DNA of 52,854 bases from Hydnum rufescens UP504 (Eukaryota > Basidiomycota > Agaricomycetes > Cantharellales > Hydnaceae). Each line of letters starts with the position of its first letter. Within the stretch, counting starts at the first letter, position 1. Of the stretch, positions 20,675 to 33,730 are shown piece by piece. The stretch covers positions 1 to 52,854 of the forward strand of contig MU129215.1 of assembly GCA_014904985.1 (NCBI GenBank). Reading direction: 5' to 3'. The position numbers were made by a program, and so were the translations under genes. The notes under the pieces were generated by a model. The model did no database searches and was not told the DNA's origin. It saw nothing but the letters and a program-made list of their open reading frames with translations.

Positions 20675-23478
20675 TCACCAGGTGCCCACAGGTCGAGCCC
20701 AAGGATGATCATTGGCGGAACGACTATCGGCCGGTACGGAAGGTTCTTGGTAAACCAAATTTGGCAAACCCAGGCAATCCGTGGATGGGTTTGGCTGATG
20801 ATCCAAATTCGAAGGACCTTCGGAAGGCACCTGAGAGTGGTCGACCGTACGTCCATACCCACTGAAGTTGATAGTGGGTGCAGCCATGGCAGTCCCTGAG
20901 CTATTTTCACAGAAATATCATTATGATTAGCACAGAACAGACGGAATCTGGATAGAGAAGAAAGTCTCACCTCGCAGGAGGGGGATAAGGGAGAAGATCA
21001 TACGAGCGCACACCGGCTTGGGGAGAGGCGGCGACCAGACCCTGTTGCATCCGCTCTTCGCCCCGCACTAGCAACGTCTGTAGCATCTCTGCTGTAAGAC
21101 GTCCAGAAGCCCACGATTCCCCGATCTCCTTCAGTATTTGCACGCACTCTAGGAATTCCCCCTTCGCCTTCCTCGCCCTGGCAGAGGGGTTAGAGCCGCC
21201 GGCGAGGATAGTGGCCAGATGGGTCTTCCCAGCGGTGTAAGCAACCTGGATGGCAGTCACAGGTGTTAAGCGCAATGTGTATAGACGGCGATATGCAGCG
21301 AAGAAAGATAAGATATGCGTTGCCGAGGTTGGACACTCGTTAAGTGCCGCCTCCTGCAATTTCAGGAGTGCGAAATCGTGCCGCTTGGTCGAGCCACCAC
21401 TCGAAGGAATTTCGCTAAATGACGGTGGTTGGATTTTAATATGCGGCTTGAAGAAAGGATGCAGGAGAAGGATGAGAAGCCAGTGAAATGCCAAGTTGAC
21501 CATAAAGACGTCCGGAGGAGATGAGCACGTAGACAAGGTATTCGGCGCAATGCGGAGCTCTCTTGGAAGGGACCTTTCCCAGGCACGGAGATCGGTACTG
21601 GAGACGAAGAAACTCCGTCAGTACCCTTCCATGACACACACAATCGACCGCACTGTAGTTGGGCGACCCGGGCCAGATCAATACCGCGACGCGCTACCCC
21701 TGTCATGCCGTAGACGACGTCCATAATGGACGAGGCGATCTTCATCAATTTCACCTGCCACAAAAAGCTCGTGGACATGGTGGATGCTTTAAAAACGAGT
21801 GTTGGGTTGGTCCGTCAGTCAGGTGCACTAGGTTCAGACATACTATAATTCCACTCAGGGACTGGGTCGACCTCAGGCTCTGGGATATCCAAGTAACGAT
21901 ACCTGAGCCCTTCATCGCGGCCAACATAAAGGCTCCAACATTTATCCTGGAGGTGACAATTTACTTCGTGAGATAAATCATGGCCAGTATCGACTGTCAA
22001 ACCGACCTGGCAGAATATACTCCAAAACACCCAATTGCGCTCCACAACATCCAGCTGGGACATTGCACCATTACGAACCCAGATGTTAAGGCCAACTAAG
22101 AATAGTGTGAGAGGCAGATTGAAGTGCTTCGCCCATTAAACGGACGACTCACGAGCTTGGCCCATTCGAAGACTCATACCTAGGAATGCAACATTAAATA
22201 TTTCATGAAGAGAAACAAGAGTTCATCACAGACCAAAGAACATAAAGCCGAGTCCTTCATTAGAAAAAAAAAATCGATATCAGTCGTATTCAAAACCAAG
22301 AGAAGAAATAACTAACCCTGCTCTGAGAGACCAGAATGATACAACGACAAGATCGCCAGTGCCTGTACAGTGCTCAGCGTGGCGCATTGCACTCCGCCTC
22401 AAGGAAGCGCTTGGCGTGCTTGGCGAAGCGGTCGCGAATCTCGCGGGATCGGAGGTGCACGTTGTCACTGTATGCGAGCGCCACAGAGAGGATTGCATTG
22501 TGGAAGACGGCGGAATAATGTCGCAAGTGCGGGCGGACCCCGGCCCTGTGATAGCTGCTTTGCGGGGAAGTAGCAAGGGCGAAGTCACGCAGGAAGAGGT
22601 CAGGAATGACACGGCAATTCCAACTACTGTAGAATCGGAAGAATTTGTCCAGGACGAGATCGTGTTCGAGGCGGGAGAGGATCGACGTGGTGTCCCCGGG
22701 TAGGTTGAGGAGCCAGCCTAAGGCGGATTGGGGTCCAGCGCCTGGACCTCACTTAAGGTTTTGCAGAGTTGGTGCCGTATGGTGCTGCTGTCGTAATGTG
22801 AGGGGCTGGCTGACGGGGTGCTCGGCATCAGATGATATTTGTCCACGTCCTCTCGGCTTGGGAGGTCCCTGAAGGGGTGGGTCCACCGTAATATGTTGTC
22901 ACCGTACTAGGGACCTGCAGCAAGGGATATGATTCGGATGAATTCATGGGACATTGGACGTCACAGGCGCGTACTCACCACAAGGGAACTAGTTACACCG
23001 TCCACATTAGACAGTTCTCCACCCGAAAGCACGTCGCTGTGGTTCGCGTCACGGCCATCATCGCCATCCTCTAAATCGGCGGACAGACCGTTCTCGCGCA
23101 GTCTCCCTTCGTAAGTGTGGAGCTTTCGTTCAAGGACGCTGATGGTCGTTTGCAGCGACTCCACAAGGTTCTCCCGACCAGGTGCACTTTAGTTGTCAAC
23201 CGAACCGTTGACGTTAATATGATTCATTCATTCAGCAGAAGAATCAAAAAACTCGCGCACTTCCTGCTGTAGGCGTATGCAAGATGAGCAAGACTGGCTT
23301 GCTCTTCAATCGTAGCGCGAGTTGGTGCCACGCCATCACATCTCCGACGCCTGCAAATGCACCCAGAACAGAGTCAAGGCAGGCGGGATGCACAACATAT
23401 TGTGACTCACTTTGATCGACACCGATTGCACGAGGTAAAATTATGCGATTGTCTGGGCTTGGAAGGATCCTTAGGCAT
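20675..23478 (-). CDS. Zn(II)2Cys6 fungal transcription factor, multi-exon
   Basis: A sequence-specific nuclear regulator by family. The start ATG is at 23478. It is followed by SCNRC and, across a 60-nt intron (23351-23410), KRRRCDG, giving the CX2CX6C half of a zinc cluster. The second half of the cluster is not obvious. A leucine-rich linker (ESLQTTISVLERKLHTYEGR) follows near 23160. The fungal middle-homology domain is clear: HYSAVFHNAILSVALAYSDN, RDRFAKHAKRFLEAECNAP, LSTVQALAILSLYHSG, VERNWVFWSIFCQ and LYVGRDEGL. Further on are VFMVNLAFHWLLILLLHPFF and YRRLYTLRLTPVTAIQVAYT. A last intron (about 20899-20970) leads to a tail ending at 20675. One frame break occurs in the GG at 22381-22382. 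The layout resembles the xylanase-regulator (XlnR) type, but the target is unknown. Confidence 0.75.
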
Positions 23479-25679
23479 GGTGGCCGGCTGGGGTTCCTTT
23501 GCGGACTGCAGTCTCGAATGCGCAACGACCACTGTAGTGACTGCACTATATGTATTCAGGAAACTGGCAGCGGCCTCATGAGGTGCTCTCCTCGGGAATG
23601 ATGCGGGAGAGAGGAGAGATCACCCAGGTACAGGCGGCCGGTTTATATTTGGAGTAGGGATTGAGGATGGCATAATCACGCTTGGCGCTTATTATTTCGG
23701 ACAAACAGACTACAACAGTAAATTAATCGGTCAAGTATATAGCCATTGCCACGCAGCCTCCTTCTCTACCGCGGCTCGGTTGGCGGGCTGACCAAGTGAT
23801 CACAGCTTTTGGTCCTGTTTCTCCGGGTCATCCTCAACGCCGTGAATAGAGGAATGGCCACTACCAACCTGAGATAGCCTGAGTGCTTCTATTGGTTGTT
23901 TTTGGTTCAAGCCACGGCTCCTGGATTCGTCTGCATCGCCTTCAGCATTATTCCCTCTGTGAACCTCACTAGCTTGGACGGAACCACTTCGGTTGCTGCT
24001 TGTCAGAGCGCCTCGGGTCCAAAGGATGGTCCCAACCCTTTAGATTTGTTGAGCCTGTTCGGTCTCCCTCTTCCATCGATCCTATTAAATCAGTTGCGTG
24101 AGAAGGGCTTCGGCATCCCATAAGCCACATCTTGCCCTTGGATTGGACACCGTCGTTCTGGATCTCATGCTCCCATACAAGTCAGAAGCACATGGCCAAC
24201 GGACCCGAAATCTTTCTCGGTTTCCTCTATGCGACGATGGGCTCCACACTACTGGAGCGGAGACATGGAGTGATATATAATCGCAGAGTGCTTTGGCTTT
24301 GTCATTCTCATTCAGTCGAAAAACTGGAGCCCCGCCTCCGCGCTTAGACTCTAACCTGGATGACATATTATTACATCCTTGGCGCCTGACTCATTTCGAA
24401 ATCCTAAAGACGTAGGTGAGGTTCCCCCGGATCGTGGATTCATCCCATAGGCGATTGGCCACGAGGCGTACTTGAATGGTCGTTATGTTGTCTCTATATT
24501 CCTCCGTATCGCGCTTATTGTTGCTTTTTCGGATGAGCCCGGCATCTAAGGAGCAAGCTCCGGCCTCGAGCTTGCCGATTAGTTCTGCTCATATTGCATG
24601 CACAAGCATTCATACTGACAAACGAACGAAACAGGACGCAACCGCCTCCTGACGGTCCAGTTGCTGGGTTACCGAGCCCCATCCTCGGCCTCCTATGGTT
24701 GTCCAGAGCCGAGCAGTGAACAAATGAACTTGGGCTAACTATAGTGGTTCAGCGAATTACAAAGACGGTTTGTGACTTCGCACGCAGCCGCCGAATGGAG
24801 CACAAAAGCATCTGCTTCACCGCCCTGTGTATGCCTTGTATGATCTCCTGATACTACCATCAAAGAATGCTGCTCATAAGCGTTTCCAAATTCCATCTTG
24901 GAATTGTCATCCTTGCCCCGACAGCCGAAGTTTCACCAACAAGTTTCTGAATCTGGAAACCCGACGAGCCCCGTGCGATGATGTATAATCCTCAGATAAC
25001 ATGAGCTGTCCATAAGCGATAAGATTTCAATTCGGACTTGTAAACTTGAGGGAACATTCCGTAGAAATTGAACATCTACTAAACATAATTTACATGGGAC
25101 TCACTGGCCGGTCACAATTCAAAAGCCGTTATTAGACTACTGGTGCGGGGGATCCCGATTTCAAGCGCACGGGTCGCCTTCTCCCCTCTCCTGTGGGCGA
25201 TCGCACGGGCGGTCGTGGTTCACTTCGACAGCGCATCGCGCGCGCGCGTGCAGCTAAGAGTTCCAGTTTTCACATGCATCCGAAGCCCATGACTCCACCC
25301 AATTGGTTCGTGAAGATTCAAGCCGCCTGTAACTTGAATCATAGGCATTCGCGGGCGTACTAGTATTCTGCGTATCGAAGAATCGGAGCCTTGCCGATGC
25401 TGATAACGAAGCTGTCATATGCGAGTTGAGACCCTAGAGTTTACCGGTGATCGCCACATTAGTACATTCGTCACTTGCAGCAGCCAATTGAGGATGCAGG
25501 CAATGAAGGGGCCGCCTCACAAGGAAACCAGCGGCCGTTAGGGCGGAACTGCGCTTTCTCTTGCCGTGGCTGCGGATGTGTCGGAACAACTTGCTGATGG
25601 CGTCTTCCCTCAAAACCACACCCCACCAATCATCTTGGGCTCAGAACCAAGCTCAGCACAGGCTGGGGCTCTAATATGT
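23479..25679. other. Long stretch without an assignable gene
   Basis: Normal-complexity sequence. Short frames occur (plus 23896-24123, plus 24132-24347, minus 24085-24366), but none shows a family motif I know. The part next to 23478 would include the promoter of the minus-strand regulator. A multi-exon gene with short exons cannot be excluded. Confidence 0.3.
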
Positions 25680-26670
25680 GACCCCTATCTAAAAGCTGCG
25701 TCGGGGGAAGTCGGTCAGGCATCCCACAAGTCACATAAAGAAAAGACAATGCCACACATTTTGATCATGAGACCTTCGCGCCGACTTTCAACGGCATGCT
25801 CCCAGAACGTCTGGACATCTTCTCGTTCACCAGCAGCATCGCTGTCCGCCCTTTCTACATGGCGTAGCCTTGCGCCACCTAGAGACCTTATCATTATTCG
25901 AGGAATTAAGCACGAACGCTACAATCATCGCCTTTCTTGAAACAGTTCTGATACGAGAGACTGCGCATGCACATGCAATATGCGGTCAGATAAGCTTTCA
26001 CGGTAAATTCATTGACGGACGGTAGTGATACGGTACCTTGGAATTGAGATACATGAATAAGCATACGGGTAATGTGACATCTGCCAGCTTGACATCCCTT
26101 TTCGCGCCGATTAGAGAATTCTTGGAATCACTTGTTCGTATTGCCGTTCGGTATCCCAAGGTACAATTTCTGCGTCGAGGATTAGTGAGAGGGGGGAATG
26201 GTCTATATCAGTGTTTCGTGCTAATTCTGGTGGTGGCATATCACCCGAAGGGAAAAATACTCTCGAACGAGTGCCACAGCATGCGGACACTTCCCAGTCA
26301 TATCCTCTAGATGACGGAAAAATATCTTGACGATAGAATGAACAGTGGATAACCTGCCAGAGGACTCGGATGACGATGCTGTAGGAAGAAAGCTGTAGAC
26401 CTGGGCTCGCTGTCCATCGCACTTGAACTCTGCAACAAATGGCAAGGACTAAAGCCTCGCATAAATCTTATCGAGGGGAGTGGGTTGGAGAGCCCAGAGC
26501 AGGGAGTTCCTTCCGATCCTATGTAATCGCTGCAAGCAGAGAACGATGATACGTACCTACGGTCAGAGACTTTTACGGTTAACGAGTCGAGGTCAGAACA
26601 CAAATAGGCCTCGACGATGTCGTCGAAACAAGGATATTATACAAATGCCGCATTGGTCAACGACTCTGCC
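25680..26670 (-). pseudogene. ATP-dependent DNA ligase (LIG1-like), eroded
   Basis: Ligase I-type enzymes seal nicks using a covalent lysine-AMP. Reading leftwards: PALGSPTHSP and DKIYARL, then LPFVAEFKCDGQRAQVY, in which KCDGQR is the K-x-D-G-x-R adenylation motif (Lys codon 26422-26424). Next come FFRHLEDMTGK, ILDAEIVPWDTE, DVKLADVTLPVCLFMYLNSK and REDVQTFWEHAVESRREGLM with IKM, then LLDRG at about 25690. Frame breaks fall in the G-run 26475-26478 and near the C-run 26096-26098. An in-frame TAG precedes SLPFVAEF and a TAA precedes YPCFDD. I could not find the C-terminal OB-fold part. Either a pseudogene or a gene damaged by sequence errors. Confidence 0.7.
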
Positions 26671-27821
26671 GCCGCCATCTTGCAAGAATGCCCTCCGAGC
26701 CAAGGTGTGGAGGCGATCATCAGGCCAGATCCGCACAATTTGTGGCCTAAGTTAGACCAGTGGCGCGAGCAAGGCCCCTCAATATCGCAGTGCCGGCAAC
26801 CCGTTGTACAAATGCGGACCCAAGTAAAGGGATGAGATTCATGGTAGAGACAAGCGCGATGAGAGAAAAGCCAGGCGTAGAGGGTGAAACCTAAATCTGT
26901 CCAAGGCAGAACCAGCAGGGAGAATTCCCCTTTTGAGCACCGACAATACTGTATTTGGCAATTAGACAGGACCGTCCTCGGTGCCCGCTGGCAGTATTCC
27001 TCCAACCTCCATCGATCGTTGCTCTCAGCTTATACGGATAAACTAATGGCTCTACGCCCTCGCTTAACTTATGGTTGTCTTGTGGAAATGACCCCACGCG
27101 CTTACGCTGTCCATCCCACCCCTTCACCCTCGCGCCTCCCAATGGGCGTGAGTCGGAAGCGCGAAACTAATGGGAGGAATTATGTGAGCATTATGAATAG
27201 ACGAGACGGATGTCAGCGCGGCCGAGGCGGGTTTACCCCTGGCGTTCATGGAGACAGTCGAGAACGATGATGTTTTTACGTTCCCGTGGAAAGAAAGGAG
27301 AGGAAATCGTCGCATTCGACCGTGGAGAAGAAATAGAAGCGTGACGAAAAGTCTGAGACGCAGCTAAACAATTGGTTGCTGAATCGAATATGGCCACAGC
27401 TGGGACCCGCAACAGGACGTGGAGGCTCTGGTTCGAGGTACAGGACTGTTGACACTCCCTGAATGGAATCAAAGGGAATTCTTGTTCTCTAGGCATATAT
27501 CTAGTCTAGGACCTGGACGTGATCGATGTTCGATGTTCTCGTACTTGCATGGCTTATATCTTTGACAGGATGCCAAGGACATTCGAAGAATCGGCAGCGC
27601 AGTGGTTTTAGATGTTTTAGATGAAACACTCAGAAGTCGGTTTTTCCCGAGCGGCGCAGACCTCTTGGTTTTCGACTTCGCTCTTAGAGCCTACCTCTGG
27701 CCGTGGATCACAGTGTAATATACTCCGATTGAACGACACTCGCATCGCCTCCCCAATCTCTAAAATGGCGGGTGAACCTTCCCAGCCGATCTTGCCAGGG
27801 GCACCCCACACTTTGATTACG
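26671..27821. other. Region between the ligase relic and the NLR-like gene
   Basis: May contain the N-terminal exons of the ligase on the minus strand (26900-27300), but I found no diagnostic motif. The 300 bp before 27822 would hold the promoter of the NLR-like gene; no obvious TATA element stands out. Confidence 0.3.
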
Positions 27822-30800
27822 ATGCAAAATCCTGTCTTTAACGGTCAGTTCTGTTTCAATCCCTCCCGGTCGCCATCCTCATCCGTCCTTTTCCTCAGTT
27901 ACTGGTCCTGGGGGAAAGGGCCAACATGGGGGCAAAGGTGGTCATGGAGGGGATATCCATAATCATTACAGTAATAGTTCTCCCTCAACCATTTCGATTT
28001 CCGTCCATAATTAATGATCCTCCAGACAGTCTGGGATCTCCTGATACCTTCCTTTTAATGGCTCTCCCTTGTGTTCCGCATGCGGCCCACAACTCTGGCC
28101 GCGAGGGTGCACCATCGCTATGTCTCGAGGGCACTCGTGTTGCTATATTGGAAGAGATTACAACATGGTCGGACAGTGCGAACGGGGAAAGACCCCTGTG
28201 TACTGGCTCAACGGGCTCGCTGGCATTGGTAAATCGACAATCGCAAAAACCGTTGCGGAACGAGCGGAAGAGAAAGGGGTGCTGGGTGCCTCTTTCTTCT
28301 TTTCTCGGAGCGACAAACCTTTACGGGACCCGGCTCTTGTACTTCCGACACTCGCTTTCCAACTCGCGCATTCTGACAGTGTGTTCAAGAAGGTTTTCAA
28401 GGACTTTGTCGTGGAAGCCCTACGACGGGATCCGACAGTCGGGCGAAAGGACTATGGTCTCAACTTAAGGAATTGATCTTGAACCCTCTTCTCAATATCA
28501 GTCCCCCTCCACACCCAGTACTTGTCATCCTTGATGCCCTGGACGAGTGCGAGGAAGAGGGTGCTGCAAGGATTTTGTCACTTGTGTTTAAACACCTCGC
28601 CGGAATACCTTTCCTACGGATTTTGATCACAAGCCGTCCCGAACCTCATCTATCCTCAGTGTTCAATGAGGCTCCAAACCTGGTGAAGACTGTTCTTCAC
28701 GATATCGAAGCATCGGTCATTCAACAAGATATTCACCTTTACATCTCCACCGAATTGGCTAGAATTTCGCAGAAATTTAATCATGCGGCGCCTGCGAAAT
28801 GGCCGACGGATGCGGAGAGGAACTCGCTGGTAGAGAAGTGCGGGAAGTTATTCGTCTATGCAGCCACCGCGATCCGCTTCATCGGGAACGATCGTGCACG
28901 AGATCCCCGCCGATATCTAAGACTTATACTTGATACCGAGTCCCTCCGAAAATCTCGTGTGACGCCCTATTCACACCTGGACGGCCTCTACATGGAGGTA
29001 CTCTGCAACTCCCTTCCCCCGTATAATGATGAAGAAATTCTGACGAGGTTTCAAATCGTCGTCGGGAGCATCGTGGTGTTGCGCGAGCCCCTCCCGCTAC
29101 ATTCGCTCGCTAACTTCGTTCAGTACGAAACCTATGTCGTTGAGGCTTGCTTAAGTCATCTACACTCAGTCATCATCCCTCCGTCCAATGCTCGTGAGGC
29201 ACCTCGTATCTACCACCCTTCGTTTCTCGAATTTATTACGGATCCCTCCCGATGTTCCATGCCAGAGTTTGTGATTGTTCCCAAGCCAGAGCAGGAACTG
29301 CGACATACTGTTCGATGCTTCGAACTTATGAGGACACACTTAAAGCGGGATATAGCTGGTATCTCGGACCCGTCACTGCTGAACAAGGAGGTCGACGGAT
29401 TTGCGGAGAAAGTGAGTGAGGCACTGTTACCGGAGGTTCAGTATGCATGCCGCTACTGGGCGTCGCATCTATTGTGTGTGGGGTTCGGGGAGAGGAGGTT
29501 GATGGAGGCGCTAGAGAGGTTCTCGAAGCGGTCAATTTTATGGTGGTTTGAGGCAATGAGTCTACTTGGGAGTGTCACGAATGCCGTAAGGTCGATTGAA
29601 GAGGCGTATCGCTGGGCGGTAAGTGTATTTCCCATTGATCGTCAATGCAGTGACTGAGGAATAATCCTGATGACAGAAAAGTTCGAAATGCGAGTCGAGT
29701 GTCCTGAGAATCCTGTCTGATTCCCGTCGATTCATTCGTGCCCATGGGGAGGTGATAAGAGAGAGTGCACTGCATGTGTATCATTCTGCATTGCCTTTCA
29801 CACCACATGATACCCTGCTGTACAAGGCATATTGTGGAGATGGAAAGGGCTCTATGAAGGTGCTCCAAGGCCTTGAATCTGCATGGCCACAGCACTTGAG
29901 TACTTTACGAGGCCATGGTGATATCATTTTGGGGATTACATTTTCACCTGATGGGTCTCGCCTGGCCTCCTGCTCCCGTGGTACTGTGCACTTGTGGGAT
30001 GGCATATCTGGCACATCCATTGCCAAATTAGAGGGCCATTCTGATTCTGTTTTGAGGATTGCCTTTTCACCTGATGGTTTGCGCTTGGCCTCAGGCTCCA
30101 AGGATTGTACTGTGTGCTTGTGGGATGGCATATCTGGTGCATTCATTGCAAGATTAGAAGGCCATTCTGATTCAGTCTTGAGGATTGCATTTTCACCTAA
30201 TGGATTGCGCCTGGCCTCTGCCTCCTCTGATCATGCTGTGTGCTTGTGGGATGGCATATCTGGTGCACCCATCACAAAATTAGAGGGCCATTCTGGACCA
30301 GTTCGGAGCATTGTATTTTCACCTGATGGATCACACCTGGCCTCTGGCTCCTCTGATTATACTGTTTGCTTGTGGGATGGCATATCTGGCACATCCATTG
30401 CAAAATTAGAGGGCCACTCTGATTCAGTTTTGAGGATTGCATTTTCACCCAATGGATTGTGCCTGGCCTCTTGTTCTGAGGATCGTACTGTGCGCTTGTG
30501 GGATGGCAGATCTGGTGCATCCATTGCAACATTGCAGGGCCATTTTCGTTCAGTTCAAAGCATTGTATTTTCACCTGATGGATTTCACCTGGCCTCCTGC
30601 TCCAAGGATTCTACTGTGTGCTTGTGGGATGGCATATCTGGCACATCCATTGCCAAATTAGAGGGCCATTCTGATTTTGTTTCAAGGATTGCCTTTTCAC
30701 CTGATGGTTTCCGCCTCGCCTCAGGCTCCAAGGATTGTACTGTGTGTTTGTGGGATGGCATATCTGGTGCATTCATTGCAAGATTAGAGGGCCATTCTGG

Positions 30801-31929
30801 TTCAGTTTTGAGGATTGCATTTTCACCTGATGGATTGCGCCTGGCTTCTGCCTCCTCTGATCGTACTGTGTGCTTGTGGGATGGCAGATCTGGTGCATCC
30901 ATTGCAAAATTAGAGGGCCATTCTGGTTCAGTTTTGAGGATTGCATTTTCACCTGATGGATTGTGCCTGGCCTCTGGCTCTCTTGATCGTACTGTGCGCT
31001 TGTGGGATGGCATATCTGGTGCATCCATCACAAAATTAGAGGGCCATTCTCGTTCAGTTCGGAGCATTGTGTTTTCCCCTGATGGATTGTGCCTTGCCTC
31101 AGGCTCCAAGGATTGTACTGTACACTTGTGGGATGGCATATCTGGTGCACCCATTGCAAAACTAGAGGGGCACACTGGTGAAGTTTTGAGGGTTGCATTT
31201 TCACCTGATGGATCACTCCTGGCCTCTGGTTCCAAGGATTGTACTGTGCGCCTGTGGGATGCCATATCTGGCACTTCTATTGCAAGATTAGAGGGCCATT
31301 CTCATTCAGTTTGGAGGATTGCATTTTCACCTGATGGGTCACGCCTGGCCTCTGGCTCCCAAGATTGTACTGTGCACTTGTGGGATGGCAGGTCTGGTGC
31401 ATCCATTGCAACATTAAATGGCCATTCTCATTCAGTTTGGAGCATTGCATTTTCACCTGATGGGTCATGCTTGGCTTCAGGCTCTCAGGATTGTACTGTG
31501 CATTTGTGGGATGGCAGATCTGGTGCATCCATTGCAACATTGCAGGGCCACTCCCAGTTGATTTGGATGATGGCCTTTTCATTTGATGGTTGTACTCTGA
31601 CCTCACATTCAAGGCAGGAGACCTTCACTTGGGATTTGACCTCTCAACCTCCCCATGGCTCTTTCTCTGGATCACCTCCAGCAATGTTTGGGCCCTCTAT
31701 GGGCTTGCCTCTGCCTATTTGGTCAATTTTTGGCCGGTGGGTCCAGGCAGCATGGAATGAAGATGGTCCAGTCCACCGCATCTGTTACATCCCTCTGCAT
31801 TACCTGCACAACACTGGTATTGTTGCATCAAGCCAGCAAACCCACACTCATATTGCTTTTGGATGTGGGGATGGCCGTGTGGTAATTCTGGCTGTTCCAC
31901 ACAACATGACTGATCTAATTAGGATTTAA
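27822..31929 (+). CDS. NACHT-WD40 receptor (fungal NLR-like STAND protein)
   Basis: STAND proteins of this type are signal-transducing NTPases; fungal NACHT-WD members include heterokaryon incompatibility receptors. Proposed model: exon 27822-27843, intron 27844-27898, exon 27899-27970 (Gly/His-rich), intron 27971-28025, exon 28026-29618, intron 29619-29676, exon 29677-31929. The NACHT part shows LCLEGTRVAILEEIT, Walker A in PVYWLNGLAGIGKST, Walker B in VLVILDALDECEE, and the sensor-like LRILITSRPEPHL. The C-terminal half is a 14-repeat WD40 domain, then a 110-residue tail ending at TAA/TGA near 31929. Two frame breaks sit in C-runs (28193-28196 and 28432-28433), each one base short; otherwise all junctions are in frame. 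The short N-terminus carries no recognised effector domain. Intact function depends on whether those breaks are real. Confidence 0.85.
29884..31640 (+). repeat. WD40 repeat block, 14 units of about 126 bp
   Basis: Fourteen 42-residue WD40 units, each EGHS-x3-V-x2-I-x-FSPDG then LASGS-x-D-x-TV-x-LWDGISGA. The first (41 residues) and the last are divergent; the middle 12 are strikingly alike at the DNA level. Variation concentrates after GHS, just after FSPDG, and in the SKDCTVC segment. Fourteen units would suit two seven-bladed propellers. High internal identity marks repeats still being homogenised. Confidence 0.9.
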
Positions 31930-33730
31930 GTGAGCCTGAATCACTTTTCACCCATCATACCAATGTCAGGCCACAGTGTGGCTGGAGTTTCCATCAAGTC
32001 CTAGGACTAGTCCTTTAACTATTCAGCTGGATGTGAATTAATCCATTTTGTTATGCCATTGCAAATTTCCTGTGTCATGGGGTTTTTCACCAATGCAAAT
32101 ATGCTGCTTTTGAGTCCAAAGGCATATCAATGGAGGGGTAGGGACTGGTGAACAGAGTGAAACCTACACCTCATAGGCTTCCAGCCATCCCCACTTTTAA
32201 CAGAGCCACTGACAGACATCCTGGACTGGTTGGCACATTAACTGCCCTCAGGGCCAGCTGCAGCTGCTCATGATGATTGGCCCTAAGAGGGGTGATGTCT
32301 GTCCCTTCTTATGGCCTTTTTCCAGTTGGCTCCAATGTTGAGAGGAATATATAATGGGTTGCATGATGTATATGCATAGTGTCTCTCTCCTACATGTGTG
32401 TACAGCTTCTGCTGAGCACCATTACTCATTAGGTTATGGGCCCATGTTGCATCATCAATGGCAAAGGGTATCTGGACATGGCCATGAGAGTCCTCACCTA
32501 CATACTGGGTTATCAAGCAGGTTTCTTCCCAGTTCAATTTGTTCTACCTCTTGCCTCACAGGCTTGGTTGTAGACATAAATGATGGGTAATCACAACAGA
32601 TTGGAGAAGGCCTAGCTGAACTCAGCATTCCAGTCTGGGGAATCTGCATTTGTGACCTCAAACATCAGGAAAACTGGTTTGCTTGGAAGTTCCCAAGTTT
32701 TTCTCACAGTCTTCAGAAGTCTCTGAAGGCTTTGAAGGGTTCTGAAGGCAACTTAATATTTAAACTGAGTTGGTTTAAGAATGCAGATTCAAAGCACATT
32801 AACCTACTGTTGTAGATGAAAAAAATCACATTTACTTGCAAAAGTGTTAATGTTAAATGATGAAAATGAGGCATAGCAATTGTCTGCAACCACACATGCC
32901 CCTTCAATCACAGGAGAAAGAGGGCAAAGGGACAAAATAGACAAAATAGGGACAACTCCACCCAAGGAACAGAAACAAGGGGCCCCATAAAGTTGGAATA
33001 GGAGTGGGGGTGCCAGAGGTGGGAGTTGAAGTGGAGAAGACTTTTGAAGCTCTGGGCAATAGGCACTTGAAGCAAGAACTGGTTGAGGTGCAGTTCACTT
33101 ACTAGCTGGAAGATTGCTTGCAAGTGCTATGGCCAATTTAATTTATGAATACATTCATGCCAATCATGGAGCACTTACTATTAGTTCTATTCCATTTGGG
33201 CCTTCCTCAAGAGGATGACATAGCCATAGGCACCTCTTCCTTGGGAACTCCAAATGGCCACTAAGAATTATCATGGTGTATCAAGTGGGCCCTTGCATTG
33301 AAACCAAAATAACATACCACATCTTCCTCCTGTGCAATGAAGCAGAGTGTCATTTGTTTATTACTCTGCTCCACAAGTGTGAGTAACATGCCACCCCTGG
33401 TATTGAAAAATTCCAAGACAGTTATTCTGCTCATTAGTATATCAATAGGAACCATGTTGAACTTTGTCTCCAAAAAATGGACAGCATATGTCAATCCATC
33501 ACTAAGATACTTATTAGAATCACTTGAGAGTACCAAGAATGAAGGTCTCACCAAGAGATTGAATTCTGCTTTGCTTTGGAATATATGGAGTAGAAAGTTC
33601 TTTGCAAGTCTCCAAGTAGCACCTCAGTCACCCCGTCCTGAGGACCTCATGAGGCCCTTATTTGGTGGGGTGGGGGAGGCCCTCATGAGGGGTTTTTGAA
33701 TAGGTAGTATGGTGGTGTTCCACTTCCTAT
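31930..33730. other. Intergenic region downstream of the NLR-like gene
   Basis: No gene recognised. Two minus-strand open frames (32283-32537 and 33261-33554) read plausibly as protein but match no family I know and have no visible partner exons. Confidence 0.35.
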
